From: WTFY01 sp965203725
GTDB taxonomy: Bacteria; Pseudomonadota; Gammaproteobacteria; UBA4575
NCBI GenBank assembly: GCA_965203725.1
Contig: CBDBDH010000001.1
Location: 372,001 to 436,000, forward strand
Direction of reading: 5' to 3'
Length of the DNA: 64,000 nt
In this document: positions 52,224-60,759 of the stretch, piece by piece
Position numbering within the stretch: position 1 is the first letter of the stretch
Layout: each line of letters begins with the position of its first letter
Made by a program: the position numbers and the translations under genes
The notes under the pieces: generated by a model
Database searches by the model: none
Told to the model about the DNA's origin: nothing
Seen by the model: only the letters and a program-made list of their open reading frames with translations

Positions 52224-54149
52224 ATGGAAGAAAAGCTCACTTTTCGACGCTATGAGGATGGCGACCATGTCACGACGCAATGGAGCAAGGACGTTGTGCA
52301 AAATGGGTTGTCCGAGATCTGTCCGACCTACGTTCACCGAACCCCCCCGTGCCAGGCAAGCTGCCCCTCCGGCCACGACATTCGCGGCTGGCTTTCCATT
52401 GTCAGGGGCATCGACAAACCGGTAGGCGACATGACCTGGCAGGAGCATGCCTTTCGCCGCATGACCATGTCCAATCCGTTCCCGTCCGTGATGGGGCGCG
52501 TGTGCCCTGCCCCGTGTGAGGACGGCTGCAACCGCAACGAAGTCGAAGAAGCCGTAGGCATCAATGCCGTGGAGCAGTACGTAGGGGACTGGGCCCTGGA
52601 CCAGAACCTGACCTATTCGGTACCCGAGCAGGACAGCGGCAAGAAGGTTGCAATTGTAGGCGGTGGATGCGCGGGCCTGACAGCGGCCTATTTCCTGCGC
52701 CAGAAAGGCCATGCCTGCACAGTTTTTGATGAATACGACCAGCTCGGCGGCATGATGGTATTCGGCATCCCGGGATACCGTACACCGCGTTCCGTGCTGG
52801 AAGGCGAGATCAATCGCATCATCGACATGGGCGTGGAAGTAAAACTGAACACCCGCGTCGGCACAGATGTCTCGGTCGAGGAACTGGAACGTGACTACGA
52901 TGCCGTGTTCTGGGGCATCGGTGCCGTTTCCGGAAAGAAACTGCCGATCCCGGGTGGTGATGCACCGAATGTTGTGGACGGCATGTCCTATCTGCGCGCA
53001 TTCAACGAGGATCGCCTGAAATACATCAGCGGCCGGATACTCGTGATCGGTGCGGGGGATACGGCGATGGACGTGCTCGCTGTAGCCAGGCGTATCGGCA
53101 ACATCCACAACGTGACTGTAAAAGACCGCCCGGAAAGTGTGATCCTGGGACACACCGTGCATGATGTGGCAAGTGTGGCCAAGCGTACCGGGGCAGATGT
53201 ATGGGTCGTCTACCGGCGTCCGATCTCGGAAGCACCCGCAACCAAGCATGAACTGGACGCGGTGATTCGCGAGGGGGTGGAAATCCACGACGGGCTGTCC
53301 CCTGTCGAGGTGATCCTGGACGAAGACGGCCGAGCCAAGGCGTTGCGAGTGGTTCCTGTGGAACTGGTGGAGGGCAAGCTGGAACCCAAGGAAGGCGAGG
53401 AATTTGACATTGAATGTACACTGATCGTCAGCGCGACCGGCCAGACCGGTGACTATACGGGCATCGAGGAATTCGACAACGGGTGGGGCCTGATGAATGC
53501 AGACAAGGTCTACCAGGTGGAGGGCAAGCCCGGGCATTTTGTTGCCGGCGACGCGGTCAACCCGCACCTGCTCACCACCGCAATAGGCCAGGCCTCGATT
53601 GCCGCAGAAGGCCTGCATCACTACTTGATGGATCAGGAAATCCCTTCACGCCCGAAGATCGACACCCATCATTTCAAGCTTCTGGAAGAGCTGCGCGTGC
53701 GTGAACTTGAGCCTGCGGCTTACGAAACTCACGAAGCCTGGGGCACGGACACGGCGGAATTTGCGATCCACAACTACGAGGACCGTTCAGCCACCGAGAT
53801 CGCGACCCACGACCAGTTGCACATGGCCTATTTCGATCATGAGCCCATGAATCGCCGTGATGAAGCCAACATCACAGCGGACAAGGTTCTGAACAATTTC
53901 CAGGAAAGATTTTCCGCCCTAGAAGAACAAAAAACGATTGATGAAGCGGCCCGCTGCATGAGTTGCGGCATGTGCTTCGAGTGTGACAACTGCGTAGTTT
54001 ATTGTCCGGAAGACGCCATTTTCCGGGTCAAGAAAGACCAGCGTGCGATGGGCCGTTACGTCGACACCGATTACGACAAATGCGTAGGCTGTCATATCTG
54101 TGCCGATGTCTGCCCGAGCGGCTACATCAAGATGGGATTGCACTACTAG
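52224..54149 (+). CDS. dsrL: DsrL, NAD(P)H:acceptor oxidoreductase of sulfur oxidation
   Basis: Iron-sulfur flavoprotein that takes electrons from DsrAB and passes them to NAD+ in the oxidative pathway. The 641 residues match DsrL: N-terminal CQASCPSGHDIRG and CPAPCEDGCNR clusters, FAD motif VAIVGGGCAGLTAAYFLR (about 150), NAD(P) motif VIGAGDTAMDVLAVARR (about 275), and C-terminal ferredoxins CMSCGMCFECDNCVVYCP and CVGCHICADVCP. A GGAGGA Shine-Dalgarno precedes the ATG. It is outside the minus-strand dsr string, where it usually lies between dsrK and dsrJ. Confidence 0.95.
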   Translation: MEEKLTFRRYEDGDHVTTQWSKDVVQNGLSEICPTYVHRTPPCQASCPSGHDIRGWLSIVRGIDKPVGDMTWQEHAFRRMTMSNPFPSVMGRVCPAPCEDGCNRNEVEEAVGINAVEQYVGDWALDQNLTYSVPEQDSGKKVAIVGGGCAGLTAAYFLRQKGHACTVFDEYDQLGGMMVFGIPGYRTPRSVLEGEINRIIDMGVEVKLNTRVGTDVSVEELERDYDAVFWGIGAVSGKKLPIPGGDAPNVVDGMSYLRAFNEDRLKYISGRILVIGAGDTAMDVLAVARRIGNIHNVTVKDRPESVILGHTVHDVASVAKRTGADVWVVYRRPISEAPATKHELDAVIREGVEIHDGLSPVEVILDEDGRAKALRVVPVELVEGKLEPKEGEEFDIECTLIVSATGQTGDYTGIEEFDNGWGLMNADKVYQVEGKPGHFVAGDAVNPHLLTTAIGQASIAAEGLHHYLMDQEIPSRPKIDTHHFKLLEELRVRELEPAAYETHEAWGTDTAEFAIHNYEDRSATEIATHDQLHMAYFDHEPMNRRDEANITADKVLNNFQERFSALEEQKTIDEAARCMSCGMCFECDNCVVYCPEDAIFRVKKDQRAMGRYVDTDYDKCVGCHICADVCPSGYIKMGLHY

Positions 54150-54167
54150 CCACGACCATCCGGCGAT

Positions 54168-54187
54168 GGCTGCCTGCACGGGCAGCC
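54168..54187. repeat. Hairpin between dsrL and the DsrC-like gene
   Basis: GGCTGCC and GGCAGCC form a 7-bp stem around a 6-base loop between the two convergent stop codons. No T-tract in either direction. Likely shared 3' structure. Confidence 0.4.
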
Positions 54188-54210
54188 CCGCCAAGCGCCA
54201 GCAGGCAGTC

Positions 54211-54549
54211 TCAGGCTACGCTTCCGAACCCTTTGTCCACTGCACCGGTGGGCACATGCAGACCTGCTATCCTGCAACCCTGGGCTACGGGCCCGCCCGG
54301 AAACAAGTCGTACAGGTACTTCATACCGCCCTTGTAGTGAAACTTCTCTTCCAACGCATCATGCAGTTCACGCATGTTGATCATGTTGATGTCGTGTCTT
54401 GAGTAGTACTCCTGCAATGCATGCAGCAGTTCAAAATGGTCATCCGTCAAGGTGATCCCTTCCTCGACCGCAACTTTCTTGGCATCTTCATCGGACCAGT
54501 CGTCTGACATGAAAAATCGCTCGTAGTTATCTGCTTTTGGGACTGTCAT
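54211..54549 (-). CDS. DsrC-family protein keeping only the inner cysteine
   Basis: DsrC fold, 112 residues. The body matches (ITLTDDHFELLHALQEYYS; MKYLYDLFPGGP). The arm reads AQGCRIAGLHVPTGAVDKGFGSVA: Cys92 aligns with the inner cysteine (Cys98) of DsrC, but Ala103 replaces the penultimate one (Cys109) and the tail is longer. TusE keeps the opposite cysteine. An AAGGAGGTGA Shine-Dalgarno and a consensus-like promoter indicate good expression. Sulfur-loading partner or regulator cannot be decided. Confidence 0.9.
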   Translation of the reverse strand: MTVPKADNYERFFMSDDWSDEDAKKVAVEEGITLTDDHFELLHALQEYYSRHDINMINMRELHDALEEKFHYKGGMKYLYDLFPGGPVAQGCRIAGLHVPTGAVDKGFGSVA

Positions 54550-54593
54550 GAGACTTCACCTCCTTGAAGAAAACAACAGTACTTTATGTATGA

Positions 54594-54621
54594 ATTATAC
54601 CATGCCCGGTAGCGTCTGAAA
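54594..54621 (-). promoter_or_regulatory. Sigma-70-type promoter of the DsrC-like gene
   Basis: On the minus strand TTTCAG, 16 bp, then a perfect TATAAT. The predicted start of transcription lies about 38 bp before the ATG. The strong ribosome-binding site AAGGAGG is at 54555-54565. Confidence 0.6.
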
Positions 54622-54742
54622 GAACCCCAGGCCACACTTGGCTCACCGAAGCAGGTGTCAGACGGGGGGTCGGGCAACCCCGCAATGCACCGTCAACAGC
54701 AGGGCCCCCATCCACGCCGGCGAAGGGATGCCGCACGCCAGA

Positions 54743-55198
54743 TCAGTCCAGCACCTTCTCCATTCTCTCGTGATGCACGGATGAAAGCTCGCTCTCGCCG
54801 ATACCGCTCACGACATAGCCATTCTTCTTGTAGAACTCCACAGCATTTTCACGGGCAAGCAACCAGCAAGTCCTCACCTGATGAGTGCGCGCGAACTGTT
54901 CAAGCCTTTCGAGAATCGAACGACCGATACCCCTGAGCCGGTAGTCGGCATGGACGGCCATGTAACGCACCCGTGCCGTGCCGTCGGCTTCAATGTGCAC
55001 CCTGCCCACCCCGACGATGGATGGCCCGTCGTAGGCTGCGATATGAAATGCGGTATCCTCCTGCGCGTCCCTTTCGCTGCCGCGAGGCATGTCCAGCGGT
55101 TCACGCAGTTGTCCCCACCGGAACGAAAAGTATTCTGCGAATTCTCCAAGCGCAAGCGGCGACCGGTACCGAATCAAGTGATCCTCATGCAAACACAA
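54743..55198 (-). CDS. GNAT-family N-acetyltransferase
   Basis: Acetyl-CoA-dependent acetyltransferase of unknown substrate. The 151-residue frame starts at a TTG that overlaps the end of the dioxygenase gene by 14 bp. The pyrophosphate-binding signature is VHADYRLRGIGRSILERLE, and ENAVEFYKKNGYVVSG is the usual C-terminal strand-helix. Overlap with the dioxygenase suggests joint expression. Confidence 0.85.
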   Translation of the reverse strand: MCLHEDHLIRYRSPLALGEFAEYFSFRWGQLREPLDMPRGSERDAQEDTAFHIAAYDGPSIVGVGRVHIEADGTARVRYMAVHADYRLRGIGRSILERLEQFARTHQVRTCWLLARENAVEFYKKNGYVVSGIGESELSSVHHERMEKVLD

Positions 55199-55802
55199 CC
55201 CAGGTCGTGGCTATGTATTTCACTCCCTGCTCCAGCTGGGTGCCACGGTGCTCATGCGTCCAGAATGGCGGGAACAGGATCAGTTTCCCGACTTCGGGCG
55301 TGACCTTGACTCCCTGAAACAAAAATTCCGTTTCTCCCCCCGGTCCTGCGACATCATTCAGATACCAGATCGCCACCAGTTGGCGGTGGCTGAAATCATG
55401 GCTGCCGCCATCGACATGCCAGTGATAGTACTCGCCTGCCCGGGTTCTCTGGATTCCATACCCCATATCCTTGAAAGGACCCTTGAAAAACGGATAGCTT
55501 TCACGAAATTCCCGCACAGCCAGGCCCAGTGACCGGAAAAAGGTCCGGTCCGCATCCTTCCAGTGTGCCTTGCCGCTTACGACCAGGTCCGTGGATTTCT
55601 TGATACTGGCGTCCTCATCGGCGAGCTGGCCAATGCGCCCTTCGTACTGTTCTTCCCTGGCCCTCTCAAAGTGCTCGATGACTTCGGCGCAGAAATCCGC
55701 AGGAAGGGAGTCGGGCTGTTCGAAAATAAAGCTGCCCGGCTTGATTTCGCGGATGGTTTGAAGGGGCTGTTCAGCCCTGCGATCTGCACGAGCCCGGGTC
55801 AT
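55185..55802 (-). CDS. Fe(II)/2-oxoglutarate dioxygenase (2OG-FeII_Oxy-type)
   Basis: Prolyl-hydroxylase-like oxygenase. From the ATG at 55802 it has 205 residues. The triad is YHWHVDGG (His, Asp) and FWTHEHRG (distal His). The 2-oxoglutarate-binding position at KYIATTWV carries Lys rather than Arg by eye. It stands between the acetyltransferase (14-bp overlap) and the 347-aa protein gene (2-bp gap). Substrate unknown. Confidence 0.85.
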   Translation of the reverse strand: MTRARADRRAEQPLQTIREIKPGSFIFEQPDSLPADFCAEVIEHFERAREEQYEGRIGQLADEDASIKKSTDLVVSGKAHWKDADRTFFRSLGLAVREFRESYPFFKGPFKDMGYGIQRTRAGEYYHWHVDGGSHDFSHRQLVAIWYLNDVAGPGGETEFLFQGVKVTPEVGKLILFPPFWTHEHRGTQLEQGVKYIATTWVVFA

Positions 55803-55804
55803 GG

Positions 55805-56848
55805 TCAAAGAGGATTTTCTACGACAATCTTTTCCAGCCTGGACAAGCTCGTATCATCCTGTTTCTCGTAGCATGCAAGCATGTCGCCTGCCACCGAGGA
55901 CCAGTGGCGTACACCTTTTGCAACCAGCTTTTTCAGTGGTTTCAGATTGTCCGTGTCCACCCAGGCCTGATAGGCTTTCTGAAAACCGGGAAACAGTTCC
56001 TTGCGCATGGCTGTAAGGTTGGCAGCATAAAAATGCAATGAGGCGGGATTGTAGTTTTCGATCAGCCCCGGCAAGGTCGACAGGCAGTCGGCCAGCAGGT
56101 CCTTGACGGCTCTGGCCATGATTTCTGCCCGGGAGCGCGGCAGGTTCATGACCATTTCACGCCATCCATCCCCCAGTTCCCTGGAGGCGACAAACTCGCC
56201 GATTTCATGCAAGGTGACGGCTTCAAGCTCGTTTTCCGTCATCCGGTCCAGCGCGTATGAAACCCCTTTGTCAAACTCATAGAACGACAATGCCTTGGCC
56301 ATGGCGTTTTCATTCTTGTGCCACTGCCATTCCTGGTATTTTTCCCAGAGCAGCCGACTCAGTGATTCCCTGCGAATGAAAACGTTCTTGCCCTGGGTCA
56401 TTGCCGGCGGTGCGGTCAGGTCTCTCGCACATTCATCTGCGGCAACGTACATCGTAAAATCGTTGTAGACCTCTCTGGACTCAAGTCGTGCCAGAAAGAA
56501 ATTCGGGGTTGCACGAAGACCGATACCACCGCTGTACACATAGTGCTTGGGTACCAGCACCGCGTTGATGCTATCGGTATCAAACGGGTCAAATTCCTCG
56601 CCGTCGATCAGCAACGGCAAAAAGCTCTCCTCCTCCAGCGTCTCCCACAGATGTTCGCGATCCTGCACCCAGTCTCCCACTTCCTTCTTGGGCAGGGCTT
56701 CATCAAACGTGTAGCCATTCTCCCAGCGAAAGTACTCACGCATCTTCAGAAGATAGACGCACAGCGTATAGTTGGCGGCATTGCGCGCATCGGAGATGTC
56801 GCAGTTCTTCTGCACGGTCGTACAAAGAAGTTCGGTTTGAGTGGTCAT
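55805..56848 (-). CDS. Uncharacterised protein, 347 aa
   Basis: No domain recognised with confidence; it may belong to the uncharacterised Sfum_1244-type group. The 347 residues are soluble, without signal peptide or membrane helix, and mixed alpha/beta in look. Landmarks are NAANYTLCVYLLKMREYFRW, LPLLIDGEEFDPFD, LHEIGEFVASRELGDGW and VRHWSSVAGDMLACY near the end. The HEIGE pattern is suggestive of a metal site but unproven. It starts at an ATG seven bases downstream of a TATAAT, so a leaderless transcript is possible. The next gene upstream is divergent. Confidence 0.8.
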   Translation of the reverse strand: MTTQTELLCTTVQKNCDISDARNAANYTLCVYLLKMREYFRWENGYTFDEALPKKEVGDWVQDREHLWETLEEESFLPLLIDGEEFDPFDTDSINAVLVPKHYVYSGGIGLRATPNFFLARLESREVYNDFTMYVAADECARDLTAPPAMTQGKNVFIRRESLSRLLWEKYQEWQWHKNENAMAKALSFYEFDKGVSYALDRMTENELEAVTLHEIGEFVASRELGDGWREMVMNLPRSRAEIMARAVKDLLADCLSTLPGLIENYNPASLHFYAANLTAMRKELFPGFQKAYQAWVDTDNLKPLKKLVAKGVRHWSSVAGDMLACYEKQDDTSLSRLEKIVVENPL

Positions 56849-56922
56849 GGGCACATTATACGCCGAGTTATATTATGATCGGAAAATGATGGTGAAACCG
56901 ACGGACAAGGTGCATCGAAACT

Positions 56923-57537
56923 GTGGCTAGACTGAAAACCAAATGGAACTTGCAGGAGCGGCAACGCAGTCCTGAAGACATAGCAAGTGTGATCGCCTTT
57001 AACCTTTGGGTGCTGGCGGCGGATTCATGCCTGTTCCTCGAAAATGAGGGGTTTGAGACCCGCTCACAGTCTCAACGGCTCGACGTGATTGCAGAATTCA
57101 CGGCCTTCGGTGCCCACGTTGCAGACCGGATGGTGTTCGACACCATGACAGCCACCGAGCGCGAACTGTTCATCAACTCGCTGGGACAGCACCTTGCAAA
57201 CACCATGCAGACCAACCGCGAGGAGGTCTGCGGTGCGGGAAACTACCGCAAGGATTTTATCGATCTTCTGAATCACAGGATGGATGAATTCTGCCAGTGC
57301 AGCTATTCAGAAGAGCACGGGCCCGGGTTTCCAATGCGGCGGCTGGCTGCAAACTACGTGCAGACGGTCATGGGAGAAAAGGACAACAAGTGGATTCCTG
57401 ACTACGTGATCGATTCCGAAATTCCAAAGCTGTTGCTGGGCCTGAAAAAAGTCTTCAAGGGCCAGAAAGCCTCACTGGACGAAACCGATTTCTCTCCTCC
57501 TCCGATTCCGGAATCCGGTGTCTGGGGAGAGGAATGA
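56923..57537 (+). CDS. Uncharacterised protein, 204 aa
   Basis: Starts at a GTG. The 204 residues are soluble and mostly helical, with FNLWVLAADSCLFLENEGFE, FGAHVADRMVFDTM, RKDFIDLLNHRMDEFCQC and FPMRRLAANYVQTVMGEKD. The C-terminus is proline-rich (SPPPIPESGVWGEE). No family recognised. It is divergent from the 347-aa gene across about 75 bp and may be functionally linked. Confidence 0.75.
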   Translation: MARLKTKWNLQERQRSPEDIASVIAFNLWVLAADSCLFLENEGFETRSQSQRLDVIAEFTAFGAHVADRMVFDTMTATERELFINSLGQHLANTMQTNREEVCGAGNYRKDFIDLLNHRMDEFCQCSYSEEHGPGFPMRRLAANYVQTVMGEKDNKWIPDYVIDSEIPKLLLGLKKVFKGQKASLDETDFSPPPIPESGVWGEE

Positions 57538-57645
57538 GTGTTTTCTAGAGGGTCTCGACAGAAAGGAACACGGCCTGCATCAAGGGCACGGCCCTCGCAG
57601 TTGCATGTGCACCCCCTGTCGGGGTTGTGGTAACCGAAAGCGAAG

Positions 57646-57840
57646 TCACTGCTTCCATTTTTCGAAGTTGTCGGTATTTTTCTCCTGCCCGTCTTCATAA
57701 CCTGCCGTATAGGCTTCGGTAACCCTTTGTTCTTCACGTTCGGGATGCCCAAGGTAGCCACCTTGCCAACCCAGAACATACTCCGGGTCCACCCCCGCGG
57801 ATTCCATTTTGGTTACGGTATCTCTGTATAGCTGGTCCAT
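57646..57840 (-). CDS. Small protein, 64 aa, upstream partner of the TrpD2-like gene
   Basis: Starts at an ATG preceded by GGAGAAAAC and follows the TrpD2-like gene by 13 bp on the same strand. The 64 residues read DTVTKMESAGVDPEYVLGW, QGGYLGHPEREEQRVTEAY and TAGYEDGQEKNTDNFEKW. No cysteine, acidic. Shine-Dalgarno and spacing support a real gene. Function unknown. Confidence 0.75.
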   Translation of the reverse strand: MDQLYRDTVTKMESAGVDPEYVLGWQGGYLGHPEREEQRVTEAYTAGYEDGQEKNTDNFEKWKQ

Positions 57841-57853
57841 GTTTTCTCCTTGT

Positions 57854-58990
57854 CTACTGTAATTTGTTTTTCTGGAAATGCGCGAATGCCTTGCCTGAGT
57901 CGATCGCCGTCCGGATTTTCTCGGCAGCTCCTTCAAGGGTTTTCTCAATGCCGAGATGCACAAGCATGATGGCCCCGGAGTACACCAGGCCGTCACGCCC
58001 GGGACCCTCGCCTCCCTGCAATGCAGACAGTCCCACCTGCGCCGCTTCATGGGCAAGCTGGTCGACGTCAAACTTTGCCGCCGTGCTGTCGGCTGCGACC
58101 TTGGAAGGTTCCAGTTCCGGCAAAGGCACTGCCCGGACCTCCTGGTCGATGCCGGCCTGCTGCGGTTCGATTTCCACTTCGCCCAGCGGCCCGGCGTTCC
58201 GGTATTCAAAATACTTCGAGCTTTGCTTGAGAGAGGGGGTCACCCCGCCTTCAACCCCGCGCACGAACACCGAAGACTCGAAACCGGACAACCTTGCCAG
58301 ATGTTCATACACGGGTGGATAAGGCTTGTGCACATAGCCGGTCATCAGGTGCGTGCCGACCGTTCCCCGCACCGGTCCGATCAAGACCTCCACCGTGGTG
58401 ATGACCGGCCTTTTCACGATCTGGGTGCGCAGGGGGATCAGGCTGTGCAACGCCGGGCAAACCTCGCGCTGATCGATGTAGGACCACCCCACTTCCTGGC
58501 GATTGATCTGCTGCACGGCCTGCCGGACGGTCAAATCGACATTGATGCCAGCGGCGCGCAGAACCTTCCTGTGGGTGGCTCCATACTTCGGCCCGACCGC
58601 TTCCGCGCCGTGCGATACGGCCCGCACCCCGCAGGCGGCCAGCACCGCGGGCAGGAAAGGGGAAACCGGCAGGCCGCGTGTATACCCGTCGTAGGGGTCT
58701 GCAATATCCACGACGTGTTCCACATCCGCCGTGGCGATGTTCGAGACATCGATGATCGCCTGCAGGCAACCACCGTTCTCATCCAGGGTCTCCCGTTTCA
58801 TTCGCAGGGCGATCAGGAATATCCCTGCCTGAACCGGGTCCGCCGAGCCATCCAGGATGTGGCCCATGGCGTCCCGGGCTTCCTCGAAGGAGATGTCCTT
58901 GCTGTACTCAGGCCCGGTCGCCACTCGCTGGATATAGGAACGCATGGCCAGCTTCGCATCCGGGTTTACGGGTTGTTCCTTTCTTGACAT
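57854..58990 (-). CDS. TrpD2/YbiB-like phosphoribosyltransferase-fold protein
   Basis: Homologue of anthranilate phosphoribosyltransferase that lacks anthranilate activity in studied TrpD2 cases, which bind nucleic acid. From the ATG at 58990 it has 378 residues. Signs are the N-terminal helical domain, DIADPYDGYTRGLPVSPFLPAVLAACGVR, VSHGAEAVGPKYGATHRKVL and VGTHLMTGYVHKPY. The glycine-rich PRPP loop of TrpD (GTGGD) is altered to DPYDGYTRG-type. It is followed by the 64-aa gene and divergent from the Sel1 gene. Confidence 0.85.
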   Translation of the reverse strand: MSRKEQPVNPDAKLAMRSYIQRVATGPEYSKDISFEEARDAMGHILDGSADPVQAGIFLIALRMKRETLDENGGCLQAIIDVSNIATADVEHVVDIADPYDGYTRGLPVSPFLPAVLAACGVRAVSHGAEAVGPKYGATHRKVLRAAGINVDLTVRQAVQQINRQEVGWSYIDQREVCPALHSLIPLRTQIVKRPVITTVEVLIGPVRGTVGTHLMTGYVHKPYPPVYEHLARLSGFESSVFVRGVEGGVTPSLKQSSKYFEYRNAGPLGEVEIEPQQAGIDQEVRAVPLPELEPSKVAADSTAAKFDVDQLAHEAAQVGLSALQGGEGPGRDGLVYSGAIMLVHLGIEKTLEGAAEKIRTAIDSGKAFAHFQKNKLQ

Positions 58991-59209
58991 CTTTTCGTGG
59001 AGCCGTTTCAAACGTGACAGGGCAGGATATAAAAAGCCGTAATCCCCCTAATATACCTCTATAGGGAGAACCTGCACGGGCGGTACACCTGCAGGCATGG
59101 ACAATCAGTCCGGCACAGGACAAGGTGTGTGGTTGCCCCTGGTATTCCCTTCGGTGCATTCGTCGGGTTTCGAATATTCGCGTATCATAGGCGGCACGAG
59201 CCAACCCCG

Positions 59210-59671
59210 ATGACTGTCCCGCTTGGAGATGACATGCCAGACGACGATATGGATTTAGCCAGTGGCATCATGGCATTCGAGGCCAAACATTTTTCCCGGG
59301 CGCTGCAGATCCTCTCTCAGCTTGCGGAAAAAGGCGACGCCGATGCCCAGTACCGGTGTGCCATCATGTACCAGAATGGCCTGGGCACGGTGGCCAACCC
59401 GGATTCAGCCTACCAGTGGATGAAAACCGCGGCCGAGCAAGACCATGCCTTGGCCCAGCATGGGCTCGGGTTCATGTACATGGAGGGCGACTGCACCGAG
59501 CAAAACGGTGCAGAGGCAGTGAGATGGTTCACCAAAGCAGCGGACCAGGGACTTCAGGGGTCACAGACGACACTTGCCCTGATGTATGAAGAAGGCCGCG
59601 GTGTCGAACAGGACCTGGAAAAAGCCAAACAGTGGTACGGCAGGGCCGGGTTCTCTGCCGATGAAACCTAA
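59210..59671 (+). CDS. Sel1-repeat protein
   Basis: Scaffold-type tandem-repeat protein. From the ATG at 59210 it has 153 residues (another ATG is at 59234). Three Sel1 units are visible: GDADAQYRCAIMYQNGLGT, DHALAQHGLGFMYMEGDCT and GLQGSQTTLALMYEEGRGV, each with the WxxKAAxxG-type end (WMKTAAEQ, WFTKAADQG, WYGRAGF). No signal peptide. It precedes the MoxR ATPase by 17 bp, so it probably joins a protein complex with the operon products. Confidence 0.9.
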   Translation: MTVPLGDDMPDDDMDLASGIMAFEAKHFSRALQILSQLAEKGDADAQYRCAIMYQNGLGTVANPDSAYQWMKTAAEQDHALAQHGLGFMYMEGDCTEQNGAEAVRWFTKAADQGLQGSQTTLALMYEEGRGVEQDLEKAKQWYGRAGFSADET

Positions 59672-59688
59672 GCGACTGACAGGCCCCG

Positions 59689-60738
59689 ATGCGACCCGCT
59701 CATCTTATCGTCGTACTTGAAAAGGAATTCCTGGGCGCCGCCTTCGGACACCACACCCCGGTGATGCTGTGGGGCCCGCCCGGTGTCGGCAAGTCGCAGA
59801 TGGTCGGGCAGGTGGCGGAAAAAAACGGTGTGGAAGTCATCGACATACGCCTGTCGCAAATGGAGCCCAGCGACCTGCGGGGCATCCCCTTCCGGGACGG
59901 CAACACCGTAGAGTGGGCAGTTCCCGCGATGCTGCCGGACATCAGCCGCCATGGCGGGAATGGAATTTTGTTCCTGGACGAGATTACCTCGGCGGCCCCG
60001 AGTGTATCCGCAGCCGCCTATCAGCTGATTCTGGACCGGCGCCTGGGGCAATACCGTGTGCCCGAAGGCTGGGCGATATTCGCGGCCGGCAACCGGCAGG
60101 GGGACCGCGGAGTGACCTATTCGATGCCGGCCCCGCTGGCCAACCGGTTCTCCCATTTCGAGGTGGACGTCAACCTGGACGACTGGGTCGCCTGGGCCTA
60201 TGCCCATCACATCGACGAGAAAGTCATCGCCTTCCTGCGATTTCGACCCGACCTGCTGTTCGATTTCGACCCCGCACACAATCCGGTCGCCTTCCCCTCG
60301 CCGCGCTCGTGGGAATTTGCCCACCGGGCCCTGCAAAAATTCCCGGACCGGCCCGACCTGCTCACCGGTGCACTGCAGGCCTGTGTCGGACCCGCAGCGG
60401 GAGTGGAACTCAATGCCTTTATCGCGAACCTGGATCAAATGCCTGACCTGGAAGCGATCGTGCGCGGGGACGACATTGCCGCACCGCAGGAAATCGATCT
60501 GCAGTATGCGGTCGCCTCCGCGCTGGTCGGCCATGCCATTCGCGCCCGGCAAACGGAGGATGCGGGCCATGTACACGGCAATATCCTGAACTATGCGGGC
60601 CGGTTCCCGCAGCGTGAAATGGGCGTGATGATGGTTTCGGACATGCACCGGGCCATCGGCGAGGACCTTTTCAGCCTGCCCGAGTTCACCACATGGGCAG
60701 ACAAGATCGCGGATATCATGATCTATGATCACGCCTGA
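59689..60738 (+). CDS. MoxR-type AAA+ ATPase
   Basis: Chaperone-like ATPase. The 349 residues show Walker A GPPGVGKSQMVGQ (about 31-43), a DIRLSQMEPSDLRGIP loop, Walker B GILFLDEITSA, sensor I FAAGNRQGD and arginine finger region LANRFSHFE. The second half has no known domain. Such ATPases usually pair with a VWA protein, which is the next gene, 21 bp downstream; the pair likely loads or activates a metal cofactor or complex, perhaps of the Dsr system. Confidence 0.92.
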   Translation: MRPAHLIVVLEKEFLGAAFGHHTPVMLWGPPGVGKSQMVGQVAEKNGVEVIDIRLSQMEPSDLRGIPFRDGNTVEWAVPAMLPDISRHGGNGILFLDEITSAAPSVSAAAYQLILDRRLGQYRVPEGWAIFAAGNRQGDRGVTYSMPAPLANRFSHFEVDVNLDDWVAWAYAHHIDEKVIAFLRFRPDLLFDFDPAHNPVAFPSPRSWEFAHRALQKFPDRPDLLTGALQACVGPAAGVELNAFIANLDQMPDLEAIVRGDDIAAPQEIDLQYAVASALVGHAIRARQTEDAGHVHGNILNYAGRFPQREMGVMMVSDMHRAIGEDLFSLPEFTTWADKIADIMIYDHA

Positions 60739-60759
60739 CCCGTGCCGTGACAGATGTAA

